NCBI GenBank assembly: GCA_937896895.1
Contig: CALBNV010000066.1
Coordinates: 62,001-126,000 of the forward strand
Reading direction: 5' to 3'
Length of the DNA stretch: 64,000 nucleotides
From: an uncultured Bacteroidales bacterium
GTDB taxonomy: Bacteria > Bacteroidota > Bacteroidia > Bacteroidales > F082
The notes beneath the pieces were generated by a model. That model made no database searches. It worked only from the letters and a program-made list of their open reading frames with translations, and had not been told where the DNA came from. Within the stretch, counting starts at the first letter, position 1, and each line of letters starts with the position of its first letter. Below, in pieces: positions 34,353 to 43,225 of the stretch. A program made the position numbers and the translations under genes.

Positions 34353-34398
34353 CAGATTGTTTTTTAACGAATTCAATTAATCTAAAATTCAAAAAAAT

Positions 34399-37300
34399 AT
34401 GGCAGAAAAGAAATTCATGACATGTGACGGTAACTGCGCTGCTGCGCACGTCGCATACATGTTCAGCGAAGTCGCCGCCATCTATCCTATCACCCCATCA
34501 TCGCCGATGGCCGAGTACATTGACGAATGGAGTGCAGGCGGCAGAAAGAACATCTTCAACGAGAACGTCCGCGTTGTCGAAATGCAGGCTGAGAGCGGCG
34601 CCGCCGGCGCTGTCCACGGCTCGTTGCAGGCCGGTGCCCTCACAAGCACCTTCACGGCATCACAGGGTCTTCTCCTTATGATCCCTAACATGTACAAAAT
34701 CGCTGGTGAATTGCTCCCGGGTGTCTTCCATGTCTCGGCCCGCGCATTGGCAGCCCAGGCTTTGTCAATCTTCGGCGACCACGCTGACGTCATGGCTTGC
34801 CGTCAGACCGGTTTCGCTATGCTGGCGACAAGCTCGGTACAGGAAATCATGGACCTGGCTCCGGTCGCTCACCTCGCAGCCATCGAAGGCCGCGTGCCGT
34901 TCCTCCACTTCTTCGACGGTTTCCGTACCTCACACGAAATCCAGAAAGTTGAAGCCACCGACCAGGACGAAGTCGCCAAGCTCGTCAACTGGGAGGCCTT
35001 GAACGAATACCGCAAACGCGCCCTGAATCCTGAGCACCCCGTGACACGCGGCACAGCCCAGAATCCTGACATCTACTTCCAGACACGCGAAGCACAGAAC
35101 TCATATTACGATGCCATTCCTGACATCGTCGCCAAGTACATGAAGGCGATGAGCAAGATCACTGGCCGTGAATACGCTCCTTTCACATACTACGGCGCCA
35201 AGGATGCCGAAAACATCATCGTCTCCATCGGCTCAATCAACGACGTCATCCGCACTGTGGTTGACAAGCTCAACGCCGAAGGCAAGAAGGTCGGTATGAT
35301 CAACGTCCACCTCTATCGCCCGTTCAGCGTGAAGTATCTGCGCGACGTGATGCCTGAGACCGTCAAGAAGATCACGGTCCTCGACCGTACCAAGGAACCA
35401 GGCGCAAACGGCGACCCGCTCTATCTCGACATCGTCGAAGCTTTCAAGAACTGCCCGAAGAAGCCTGTCATCGTCGGCGGCCGCTACGGTCTCTCTTCGA
35501 AAGATACAACTCCGGCTCACATCCTCTCCGTGTTCAACAACATGGAAGCTGCCGAACCGAAGAACCAGTTCACCGTCGGCATCGTCGATGACGTCACATT
35601 CAAGTCACTGCCTATCCTTCCTGAGTTCTCAATCCTCCCGAAGGGAACATTCGAGGCTAAGTTCTACGGTCTTGGCGCTGACGGTACCGTGGGTGCCAAC
35701 AAGAACTCCATCAAGATCATCGGTGACAACACCAACAAATACAGTCAGGCTTACTTCGACTACGACTCGAAGAAATCGGGCGGCTACACCTGCTCGCACC
35801 TCCGTTTCGGCGACCAGCCTATCCTGGCCCCTTACCTCGTCGGCACTCCTGACTTCGTCGCCGTCCACGTTCCTTCATACCTCAGCAAGTATGACTGCCT
35901 GCGCGGTCTGAAAGACAACGGCACATTCCTTTACAACTCACCATGGAGCGTTGAGGAAACCAAGAACAACCTGCCTGACTTCGTGAAGAAGTATCTCGCC
36001 CTCCACAAGATCAACATGTACATCATCGATGCCACTAAGATCGCGGGCGAAATCGGCCTTGGCAACCGCACCAACACCATCCTCCAGAGCGCGTTCTTCA
36101 AGATTTCGGGCGTCATTCCTTACGACCTCGCAGTCGAACAGATGAAGAAGTTCATCGTGAAGAGCTATGGCAAGAAGGGTGAAGACATCGTCAACATGAA
36201 CTATGCGGCCGTTGACCGTGGCGGTGAAATCGTGAAGGTCGAGATTCCTGCTGAATGGGCTGAACTGCCATGCAGCACCGACTTCGTCTTCCAGCACAAT
36301 GCTAACGATCCTGAATTTATTAATAAGGTGATGCGTCCGATGGTTGCCCAGTGCGGTAACGACTTGCCTGTCAGCGCCTTCAAGGAAATCATCGACGGCA
36401 CATTCCCGGCTGGCACCACCGCTTACGAAAAGCGCGGCGTCGCCACAGTGGTTCCGGAATGGAATGCCGCCAACTGCATCCAGTGCAACCAGTGCTCGCT
36501 GATCTGCCCTCACGCAGCTATCCGTCCGGTGGTCATGACCGACGCCGAAATGGCAGCAGCTCCTGCCGGCATGAAGGCAGCCGACATGAAGATGCCTAAG
36601 GAATTGGCTGGCATGCACTTCCGTATGCAGGTCTCGGTCCTCGACTGCACAGGTTGCGGCAACTGCGCCGACATCTGCCCTGCCAAGGAAAAGGCATTGG
36701 TGATGAAACCTCTCGAAAGCCAGATGGCTGAAGTCGAGAACTGGGAATATGGCCAGAAGAAAGTCACATATAAAGACAATATGATTGACAAGTTCGCCAA
36801 CGTGAAGAACAGCCAGTTTGCTCAGCCTCTGTTTGAGTTCTCAGGCGCTTGCGCTGGTTGCGGTGAAACACCTTATATTAAGTGCCTCACCCAGCTGTTC
36901 GGCGAACGCATGATGATTGCCAACGCAACAGGTTGCTCGTCAATCTACGGCGGTTCGGCTCCTGCGACTCCATACTGCAAGAACAACAGAAGCGGCAAGG
37001 GCGTGGCATGGGCCAACTCACTGTTCGAAGACAACGCTGAATTCGGTCTCGGCATGGCGACAGCCACCCGCAAGATGCGCGACCGCGTTGAACGCATCAT
37101 GAAGGAAGCCATCGCCAACTGCCAGTGCTGCTCGGCAGAACTCAAGGCTATGTTCCAGGAATGGATTGACAACCGCGAAGACGGCGTCAAGACCATGGAA
37201 CTGGCTCCTAAGATTGTTGCTGCTTGCGAAGCCTGCGGCTGCGACTACTGCAAACAAATCATCGACCTCAAGGATCACCTCACCAAGAAGAGCCAGTGGA

Positions 37301-37941
37301 TCTTCGGCGGTGACGGTTGGGCTTACGATATCGGCTTCGGCGGCTTAGACCACGTTTTGGCTTCTGGTGAAGATGTCAACGTTCTCGTCGTTGATACTGA
37401 AGTCTATTCAAATACCGGCGGTCAGTCATCAAAGGCTACCCCAGCTGGTGCGGTCGCCAAGTTTGCCGCTTCAGGTAAGAAGGTTCGCAAGAAAGACCTC
37501 GGCATGATTGCCAAGAGCTACGGCTATGTCTATGTGGCACAAGTCGCTATGGGAGCTTCACAGGCTCAGTACTTCAAGGTAATCAAGGAAGCCGAGGCTT
37601 ACCACGGACCGTCGTTGATCATCTGCTACGCACCTTGCATCAACCACGGCATCAAGATTGGCATGGGCCACTCACAGCTCGAAGAGAAGCTCGCCGTCGA
37701 ATGCGGTTACTGGCATCTGTGGCACTTTAACCCGGAAGAGGAAGAAGCCGGCCAGAACGGTTTCCACCTCGACAGCAAGGAACCCGACTGGAGCAAGTTC
37801 CAGCAGTTCATCATGGGTGAAGTCCGTTACAACTCACTGCTGAAGACCTTCCCTGAAGAAGCTAAGGAACTCTTCGCCAAGACCGAACAGTTCGCTAAGC
37901 TGAGATACGAAGGCTACAAGAAGCTGAGCGAGGGAATTTAA
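34399..37941 (+). CDS. nifJ: Pyruvate:ferredoxin (flavodoxin) oxidoreductase
   Basis: 1180 aa, the one-chain homodimer type. It oxidises pyruvate with CoA to acetyl-CoA and CO2 and reduces ferredoxin or flavodoxin, central to anaerobic metabolism. Domains in order: pyrimidine-binding TPP part ('SEVAAIYPITPSSPMAEYID'), transketolase-C-like domain, gamma domain, two-[4Fe-4S] ferredoxin domain ('CIQCNQCSLICPHA' and 'CTGCGNCADICPA'), then the TPP-pyrophosphate part with the proximal cluster 'CAGCGETPY' and the 'GDGWAYDIGFGGLDHVL' motif. 'TEVYSNTGGQSSKATP' is intact. High GC at third positions suggests strong expression. It has its own promoter and terminator. Confidence 0.97.
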   Translation: MAEKKFMTCDGNCAAAHVAYMFSEVAAIYPITPSSPMAEYIDEWSAGGRKNIFNENVRVVEMQAESGAAGAVHGSLQAGALTSTFTASQGLLLMIPNMYKIAGELLPGVFHVSARALAAQALSIFGDHADVMACRQTGFAMLATSSVQEIMDLAPVAHLAAIEGRVPFLHFFDGFRTSHEIQKVEATDQDEVAKLVNWEALNEYRKRALNPEHPVTRGTAQNPDIYFQTREAQNSYYDAIPDIVAKYMKAMSKITGREYAPFTYYGAKDAENIIVSIGSINDVIRTVVDKLNAEGKKVGMINVHLYRPFSVKYLRDVMPETVKKITVLDRTKEPGANGDPLYLDIVEAFKNCPKKPVIVGGRYGLSSKDTTPAHILSVFNNMEAAEPKNQFTVGIVDDVTFKSLPILPEFSILPKGTFEAKFYGLGADGTVGANKNSIKIIGDNTNKYSQAYFDYDSKKSGGYTCSHLRFGDQPILAPYLVGTPDFVAVHVPSYLSKYDCLRGLKDNGTFLYNSPWSVEETKNNLPDFVKKYLALHKINMYIIDATKIAGEIGLGNRTNTILQSAFFKISGVIPYDLAVEQMKKFIVKSYGKKGEDIVNMNYAAVDRGGEIVKVEIPAEWAELPCSTDFVFQHNANDPEFINKVMRPMVAQCGNDLPVSAFKEIIDGTFPAGTTAYEKRGVATVVPEWNAANCIQCNQCSLICPHAAIRPVVMTDAEMAAAPAGMKAADMKMPKELAGMHFRMQVSVLDCTGCGNCADICPAKEKALVMKPLESQMAEVENWEYGQKKVTYKDNMIDKFANVKNSQFAQPLFEFSGACAGCGETPYIKCLTQLFGERMMIANATGCSSIYGGSAPATPYCKNNRSGKGVAWANSLFEDNAEFGLGMATATRKMRDRVERIMKEAIANCQCCSAELKAMFQEWIDNREDGVKTMELAPKIVAACEACGCDYCKQIIDLKDHLTKKSQWIFGGDGWAYDIGFGGLDHVLASGEDVNVLVVDTEVYSNTGGQSSKATPAGAVAKFAASGKKVRKKDLGMIAKSYGYVYVAQVAMGASQAQYFKVIKEAEAYHGPSLIICYAPCINHGIKIGMGHSQLEEKLAVECGYWHLWHFNPEEEEAGQNGFHLDSKEPDWSKFQQFIMGEVRYNSLLKTFPEEAKELFAKTEQFAKLRYEGYKKLSEGI

Positions 37942-37953
37942 ATTATTAACTCC

Positions 37954-37980
37954 AAGAGGGTGCCTACGCACCCTCTTTAT
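37954..37980 (+). terminator. Terminator of the PFOR gene
   Basis: AAGAGGGTGC and GCACCCTCTT form a perfect 10-bp stem with loop CTAC, followed by TTAT. Confidence 0.85.
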
Positions 37981-37995
37981 AATTAACTATTCGAT

Positions 37996-38340
37996 ATGAG
38001 AAAATTACAAATAATAATTTTTTTCTTGGTTGTAGCAGCTTTAGGAGCTTGTGGTGGAAATAGTAACAATAGCAATAATAATAAAACAAGCACTTCTATA
38101 GATAAGAAGGCACTTCAGGAAAAAGTTGCCAATGAAATTATTTCTTATGGTGCGGTAGATGCTTATTTTGACAGCAATAATTATTTTGTTTATTGTGTCA
38201 ATAAATCCGATATTAGTGCTTCTGCTGATGAAGTAGCAGCAGCAATGTATCCTATGGTTACAGAAGTTCCTAACGTTAAAGGTTGTATTGTGTTAGACGC
38301 ACAAACAAAAAAAGAGTTGGGTAGATATGAAGCAAGATAA
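37996..38340 (+). CDS. Small lipoprotein of unknown function
   Basis: 114 aa. The signal peptide ends in lipobox ALGAC (about residue 19), followed by an Asn/Ser linker and a compact ~80-residue domain with two cysteines ('YFVYCVNKSD' and 'VKGCIVLDAQ'). No known family is recognised. The gene is more AT-rich than its neighbours. No TAnnTTTG box is seen in the short gap after the PFOR terminator, so it may depend on readthrough. A REP palindrome and a strong terminator follow it. Confidence 0.7.
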   Translation: MRKLQIIIFFLVVAALGACGGNSNNSNNNKTSTSIDKKALQEKVANEIISYGAVDAYFDSNNYFVYCVNKSDISASADEVAAAMYPMVTEVPNVKGCIVLDAQTKKELGRYEAR

Positions 38341-38358
38341 CCATGATAATAACCTAAG

Positions 38359-38378
38359 AGACGCGATTCATCGCGTCT
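38359..38378. repeat. REP-like palindrome
   Basis: AGACGCGAT-TC-ATCGCGTCT, the same palindrome family found inside the neighbouring RAYT gene and at 51160-51260. Confidence 0.8.
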
Positions 38379-38384
38379 GATATG

Positions 38385-38420
38385 AAAACTCCGCCTTGCG
38401 AAAGTGAGGCGGAGTTTTTT
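38385..38420 (+). terminator. Terminator after the small lipoprotein gene
   Basis: AAAACTCCGCCT and AGGCGGAGTTTT form a 12-bp stem with a 10-nt loop, then TT. Confidence 0.8.
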
Positions 38421-38457
38421 GTGACAAATATTTTGTTACAAATAAAAGAAAAACCTT

Positions 38458-38465
38458 TATTTTTG
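38458..38465 (+). promoter_or_regulatory. -7 box of the RAYT gene
   Basis: TATTTTTG, 21 bp before the ATG at 38487. This box supports 38487 over the upstream in-frame ATG at 38382. Confidence 0.5.
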
Positions 38466-38486
38466 TCCTCATTGATTTTATTCATC

Positions 38487-39122
38487 ATGTCAGACCATTT
38501 CAACAACATCTATCGCATTCCGTCGGCGCGTGCCGTGTGGCACGATTACGATGGCGGTTTCTATCATGTGACGATTTGTACGGCAAACCGCGATCGCTAT
38601 TTTGGAAAAATCACCGTCGGCAAGGATGGCAATGTGATGGAATTGTCGCCTATCGGGGAATATGCCATACAGCAATTCCAGAATGTGAAAGAACATTATC
38701 CGTATGCCGAAATCCCGTGTTTCATTGTCATGCCCGACCATATTCATGCCATCGTGTATCTTTCCGGTAGAGACGCGATTTATCGCGTCTCAAATCCGAA
38801 CGACAATGCGTGTACAGACGCGATTCATCGCGTCTCAAATCGCAACGAAAACATTAATGAAAGAGACGCGATGAATCGCGTCTCTACGAGGGGCGGGGTG
38901 ACGGGTGATGACAACCCCATGTTGCGCAATACCTTAGGTGCGGTTGTTCGTGGTCTAAAGGCAAGGATCACCAAATTCGCCCACGAAAACGACATTCCCT
39001 TTGCCTGGCAATCCCGTTTCTACGACCGCATTATCCGCAATCAGGTGGAATTGATCGCCACAGCGAAATATATCGAAGATAACCTGATAAAATGGACTGA
39101 TGATGAAGATGATGACAAATAA
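38487..39122 (+). CDS. REP-associated tyrosine transposase (RAYT, Y1_Tnp) with REP palindromes in its own coding region
   Basis: 211 aa from the ATG at 38487; the frame upstream to 38382 covers a terminator and a promoter and was rejected. The Y1/IS200-like core is intact: 'FYHVTICTANRDRYFG', the HUH-type pair in 'MPDHIHAIVYL', and the tyrosine helix 'WQSRFYDRIIRNQ'. Single-copy RAYTs act on REP palindromes. Between the two halves sits an insert of ~48 residues made of three REP palindromes read in frame ('RDAIYRVSN', 'TDAIHRVSN', 'RDAMNRVST'), 45 and 48 bp apart. Part of this insert recurs at 51160. Confidence 0.88.
   Translation: MSDHFNNIYRIPSARAVWHDYDGGFYHVTICTANRDRYFGKITVGKDGNVMELSPIGEYAIQQFQNVKEHYPYAEIPCFIVMPDHIHAIVYLSGRDAIYRVSNPNDNACTDAIHRVSNRNENINERDAMNRVSTRGGVTGDDNPMLRNTLGAVVRGLKARITKFAHENDIPFAWQSRFYDRIIRNQVELIATAKYIEDNLIKWTDDEDDDK
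38770..38885. repeat. Three in-frame REP palindromes inside the RAYT gene
   Basis: Palindromes GACGCGAT-NN-ATCGCGTC are centred at about 38780, 38825 and 38873. Spacings are multiples of 3, so the frame is kept and each encodes a related nonapeptide. Confidence 0.9.
38812..38912 (+). repeat. 101-bp direct repeat, left copy
   Basis: By eye it matches 51160-51260 over 101 bp with two mismatches (one in the second palindrome loop, one near the end). It contains two REP palindromes joined by TCAAATCGCAACGAAAAC and related sequence. This copy lies within the RAYT coding region. Confidence 0.9.
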
Positions 39123-39127
39123 TTCTT

Positions 39128-39135
39128 TATTTTTG
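39128..39135 (+). promoter_or_regulatory. -7 box of the cupin lipoprotein gene
   Basis: TATTTTTG followed by TAG, 42 bp before the ATG at 39178. Confidence 0.5.
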
Positions 39136-39177
39136 TAGCCGAAATAATTCATAAAATAAATCATAAATTATCTAATC

Positions 39178-39660
39178 ATGAGAAGAAGAATTTTCCGTTT
39201 AGTCATGCCTTTGGCGATGATGACATTGGCATTTACAGGTTGCCGCAACGCGAATAAGAATGTCGAACAAACACCTGTTCCTGAAGCCGTCACAGATAAA
39301 ATTCCTGAAATCATTCCTCAAAAAGTTATCAGCACGATTGATTTCAACAGTATGGAAGTTGACACCATGTCGAATTTCAAAGGCGGCGAGGGCGACATCT
39401 ATATGAAGATGCTGGTTGACGGCAAGAACAAATTTATGTATTGCACCATTCCGTCGGGTTCGTCAGTCGGCAACCACACGCACGAAACCGATTTGGAAAT
39501 CGTTTATGTGCTGCAAGGCGAAGCCTCCATCGTGTTCGACGGCGTGGAGCAAGTCTATACGAAAGGCATGGCCCACTATTGCCAGAAAGGTCACGGACAC
39601 AGTATCAGCAACAAGAGCGAAGAAGATCTGGTGACCTTCAATGTCGTTGCACCGCAATAA
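39178..39660 (+). CDS. Cupin-domain lipoprotein
   Basis: 160 aa. A signal peptide with lipobox AFTGC (about residue 21) precedes a cupin barrel. The first cupin motif is 'GSSVGNHTHETDLEIVYVLQ' with two His and a Glu as metal ligands, and the second is 'YTKGMAHYCQKGHGHSISN' with a further His. The substrate is unknown; such periplasmic cupins may bind or convert small molecules. It is a single gene with its own promoter and lies between the RAYT gene and the defence operon. Confidence 0.82.
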   Translation: MRRRIFRLVMPLAMMTLAFTGCRNANKNVEQTPVPEAVTDKIPEIIPQKVISTIDFNSMEVDTMSNFKGGEGDIYMKMLVDGKNKFMYCTIPSGSSVGNHTHETDLEIVYVLQGEASIVFDGVEQVYTKGMAHYCQKGHGHSISNKSEEDLVTFNVVAPQ

Positions 39661-39713
39661 CTTGTGATGGGTGAATGGTCGTTTAAAATCAATGTGCAAT
39701 AAAAATTTTGGCG

Positions 39714-39774
39714 TATAGGTCAAATTGCGTGATGTTTTTAGTGGTTATACCTCTATAGGTCAGATTACGGATGA
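39714..39774. repeat. Pair of direct repeats upstream of the defence operon
   Basis: TATAGGTCAAATTGCG (39714) and TATAGGTCAGATTACG (39754) lie 40 bp apart in the 317-bp gap 39661-39977. They are about 90-150 bp upstream of the operon promoter. The remainder of the gap is AT-rich and holds no gene. Confidence 0.6.
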
Positions 39775-39837
39775 ATTATTTTTATAACATATTGATAAAT
39801 AATGATTTAACCCCAAAATTTAAAAAATATCGCTAAA

Positions 39838-39870
39838 TTGTCGGAAATAAGAAAGTAGTTTGTAACTTTG
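39838..39870 (+). promoter_or_regulatory. Promoter of the defence operon
   Basis: TAACTTTG at 39863-39870 with a TTG at 39838-39840 as a possible -33 element. The leader to the helicase ATG is about 100 bp. No second TAnnTTTG promoter was noticed at the gene junctions up to 51101, so the seven genes may form one transcript. Confidence 0.55.
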
Positions 39871-39977
39871 CTGCGTCGTTTTCATTTTGGATTTCGTTCA
39901 ATGGACTTCGCGAAACTCGGAAGGGCGGCATGGAAAGAGTGGTGTAATGGACAAGTTTTAGGCTGACAAGGAAATAA

Positions 39978-42900
39978 ATGCAAGCATTTTTCGACAATAT
40001 CAACTCAAAGGTCGTAGATGACCTTCGGGTTTCCATCAAGAAAGGAACAAAGCTGAGTATCGCGTCGGCCTGTTTCTCCATTTATGCCTTCGAGGAGCTT
40101 AAGGCGCAACTTCAGGGCATTGATGAACTGCGTTTCATTTTTACGGCACCTTCTTTCCTGAAGGACGGAGAGTCAAAGCAGCGCAGGGAATTCTATATTC
40201 CCAGGATTGACAGGGAACGCGCATTGTACGGTTCTCAGTTCGAGGTGAAGCTGAGGAATCAGCTTACCCAGAAAGCCATAGCAATAGAATGTGCCGAATG
40301 GATAAAGGAGAAAGTGAGGTTCAAGTCGAACGTTACTTCTGCGAATATGCTCGGGTTCATCAATATTGAGAATGACGAGCCTGCCACCTATACCCCGGTG
40401 AACGGATTTACCACTACAGACCTTGGATGCGAGAAAGGAAACAACATGTTCAACTTCGTCAATAAAGTTGAGGCCGAGAATTCCAGGCAATATCTGAGGA
40501 TGTTCAACGAACTCTGGAACGATGATAAACAATTCGCTGACGTAACTGAGCAGGTTGCGGAGAATATCTCCAACGTATATAAGGAAAACAGTCCGGAGTT
40601 CATTTATTTCGTGGCGTTGTATAACATTTTCAGTGAGTTCCTTGAGGATATATCCGAAGATGTTCTGCCCAATGAGGCCACCGGATTCAAGGAAAGCCAA
40701 ATCTGGAATAAACTTTATGACTTCCAGAAAGACGCAGCACTGGCCATTATAAACAAGCTTGAGAAATATAACGGCTGCATACTTGCAGATAGCGTGGGTC
40801 TTGGAAAGACGTTTACTGCACTGTCCGTAATCAAATATTACGAGAACAGGAACAAGAGTGTTCTGGTCCTCTGCCCGAAGAAGCTCAATGACAACTGGGT
40901 AACATATCGAAGCAACTATATCAACAATCCTATAGCAAAGGACAGGCTTCGTTATGATATCCTTTCCCATTCTGACCTTTCCCGCAGCGGTGGAAGCACA
41001 AATGGAATGGACTTGAGCCACGTCAATTGGGGTAATTACGACCTGGTTGTCATCGATGAGTCTCACAACTTCCGCAATGGCGGAAAGATTACTGCAGGAG
41101 ATGGTGATGAGGACCCGAAGGAGAACCGCTATCTGAAACTGTTAAACAAGGTTATCAGGACTGGTGTCAAGACGAAGGTGTTGATGTTGTCGGCCACTCC
41201 TGTCAACAACCGTTTCAACGACCTGAAGAATCAGCTTCAGCTCGCATACGAAGGCGACGTGGAGCAGATGGACAGCAAACTGAATACTTCAAGCTCACTT
41301 GAGGATATCTTCCGCCAGGCACAGCGTTCATACAATTCCTGGGCAAAACTTCCAGCGGAGCAAAGAACTACAGACAGGCTCCTTGGAATGTTGAGCTTCG
41401 ACTTTTTTGAAGTTCTGGACTCTGTCACAATTGCCCGCAGTCGAAAGCATATCGAGGCATATTATGATACGGAAGCTATCGGAAAGTTCCCAACACGCCT
41501 CCCTCCTATCTCCAGACGGCCTCATCTGACGGATCTGAAGGATGCAATCAATTACAATGAGATATTCGAGCAGTTGCAAAAGCTCAACCTTGCCATATAC
41601 ACACCGTCTGAATTCATTCTTCCAAGCAAGGCGGCCAAGTATAAACTTGACATAGGTGACGGGAAAAGCGGTCTTTCTCTTGAAGGACGTGAGATGGGTA
41701 TCCGCAGGTTGATGTGTATTCTGATGCTCAAGCGTCTGGAAAGTTCAGTCAATTCTTTTAGGCTCACTCTTGAACGTGTTGAAGCCCTTATCAAGAGCAC
41801 CATCGAACACATCGACAATCACGATGCTGAAATCAACGTCGAGGAAGCCCAAGGTTATGATTTTGACATCGATGACATCGAGAATGAATCCTTTATCGGC
41901 ACCAAGAAAAACAAGATTCTTCTAGAAGATATGGACTACATTCAGTGGCGTGGATATCTTCAGAAGGATTATGATGAGTTGGAGCTGACAAGGTTGATGC
42001 TTGCCGACATTACACCGGAGCACGACTGCAAACTCCAGCAACTTATCGAAGATCTGCGCAACAAGTTCGAGAATCCAATCAACGGGCAGAACAAAAAGGT
42101 CATCATCTTTACTGCTTTCTCCGATACTGCCGTCTATCTGTACGACAACCTTGCCGACAGAATCCAGAAGAAATACGGAATGGATACCGCACTTGTCACC
42201 GGTGACGTAGAGGCCAGAAGCAACGCAAAAGGCATCGGGAAACTCGACTTTAACAAAGTGCTGACACTGTTCTCTCCTGTATCCAAGGAGAAGGAAATCA
42301 TATATCCGGATATCAAGAACGAGATTGAGGTATTGATTGCTACCGACTGCATCAGTGAAGGTCAGAACCTGCAGGACTGCGACTATCTCATAAACTACGA
42401 CATTCACTGGAATCCGGTACGCATTATCCAGCGTTTCGGGCGTATTGACCGTATCGGCTCCAAAAATGATGTCATTCAGCTTGTAAACTTCTGGCCGGAT
42501 ATGACTCTCGACGAGTACATAGACCTGAAAGGCCGTGTGGAGGCAAGGATGAAAGTCTCTGTGATGACAAGTACCGGTGATGATAACTTGATTTCTCCGG
42601 AAGAGAAAGGAGATTTGGAGTACCGCAAGGCCCAGCTCAAGAAACTTCAGGAAGAAGTGGTCGATATCGAGGAGATGAACAGCGGCGTGAGCATAATGGA
42701 CCTCGGGCTCAATGAGTTCAGGCTTGACCTGCTGGAGTATATGAAGACTCACAAGGACGTTGACCATATGCCATACGGTCTTCACGCAGTTGTCGGAGCA
42801 AATGAGAATGCAAAGCCGGGCGTGATATTCGTTCTGAAGAACAGGGACAATGGTGTGAATATCGACAAGAAGAACCGTCTGCACCCGTTCTATATGGTTT

Positions 42901-43214
42901 ATATCAACAACGACGGTGAGGTCTTGATAAACCATCTGGCTCCCAAAGAACTGCTTGACAAGTTCCGTAGCCTTTGCCGTGGGAAGAATCACCCGCAGGT
43001 CACTCTCTGCAAAGAATTCAACAAAGAAACCAAGAACGGTTTCAAAATGGAGCGGTACTCGAAGCTGCTTGGCGACGCTATCAACAGCATCATCAACGTC
43101 AAAGACCAATCAGACCTTGACAGTTTCCTCGACGGATCCCAAGCCGAACTCTTCACTAAGGAGATAACCGGACTGGAAGACTTTGAACTTATAGACTTCC
43201 TGGTCATCAGATAA
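39978..43214 (+). CDS. SNF2-type DEAD/DEAH helicase with PLD-like N-terminal domain
   Basis: 1078 aa. Residues 1-~170 resemble a PLD nuclease-type domain ('KKGTKLSIASACFSIYAFEE'), but the HxK motif is not seen; the expected position reads 'VRFKSNVTSANM', so the domain may bind rather than cut. The helicase core has Walker A 'DSVGLGKTFTAL' (Lys277), 'VVIDESHNFRN' (Asp360), 'LMLSATPVNNRF' and motif VI 'QRFGRIDRIGS' (about residue 818). Proteins of this build occur in defence islands with DUF4391 and DNA methylases. It starts the operon, about 100 bp after the promoter. Confidence 0.9.
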   Translation: MQAFFDNINSKVVDDLRVSIKKGTKLSIASACFSIYAFEELKAQLQGIDELRFIFTAPSFLKDGESKQRREFYIPRIDRERALYGSQFEVKLRNQLTQKAIAIECAEWIKEKVRFKSNVTSANMLGFINIENDEPATYTPVNGFTTTDLGCEKGNNMFNFVNKVEAENSRQYLRMFNELWNDDKQFADVTEQVAENISNVYKENSPEFIYFVALYNIFSEFLEDISEDVLPNEATGFKESQIWNKLYDFQKDAALAIINKLEKYNGCILADSVGLGKTFTALSVIKYYENRNKSVLVLCPKKLNDNWVTYRSNYINNPIAKDRLRYDILSHSDLSRSGGSTNGMDLSHVNWGNYDLVVIDESHNFRNGGKITAGDGDEDPKENRYLKLLNKVIRTGVKTKVLMLSATPVNNRFNDLKNQLQLAYEGDVEQMDSKLNTSSSLEDIFRQAQRSYNSWAKLPAEQRTTDRLLGMLSFDFFEVLDSVTIARSRKHIEAYYDTEAIGKFPTRLPPISRRPHLTDLKDAINYNEIFEQLQKLNLAIYTPSEFILPSKAAKYKLDIGDGKSGLSLEGREMGIRRLMCILMLKRLESSVNSFRLTLERVEALIKSTIEHIDNHDAEINVEEAQGYDFDIDDIENESFIGTKKNKILLEDMDYIQWRGYLQKDYDELELTRLMLADITPEHDCKLQQLIEDLRNKFENPINGQNKKVIIFTAFSDTAVYLYDNLADRIQKKYGMDTALVTGDVEARSNAKGIGKLDFNKVLTLFSPVSKEKEIIYPDIKNEIEVLIATDCISEGQNLQDCDYLINYDIHWNPVRIIQRFGRIDRIGSKNDVIQLVNFWPDMTLDEYIDLKGRVEARMKVSVMTSTGDDNLISPEEKGDLEYRKAQLKKLQEEVVDIEEMNSGVSIMDLGLNEFRLDLLEYMKTHKDVDHMPYGLHAVVGANENAKPGVIFVLKNRDNGVNIDKKNRLHPFYMVYINNDGEVLINHLAPKELLDKFRSLCRGKNHPQVTLCKEFNKETKNGFKMERYSKLLGDAINSIINVKDQSDLDSFLDGSQAELFTKEITGLEDFELIDFLVIR

Positions 43215-43225
43215 ATGAATACGCT

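Noticed and set aside
38382..38486. N-terminal extension of the RAYT gene
   Set aside because: It would cross a strong terminator and the TATTTTTG promoter box, and the extra 35 residues do not look like part of the family.
40173..41066. Antisense reading frames opposite the defence helicase
   Set aside because: Shadows of the helicase gene; the sense strand holds all helicase motifs.
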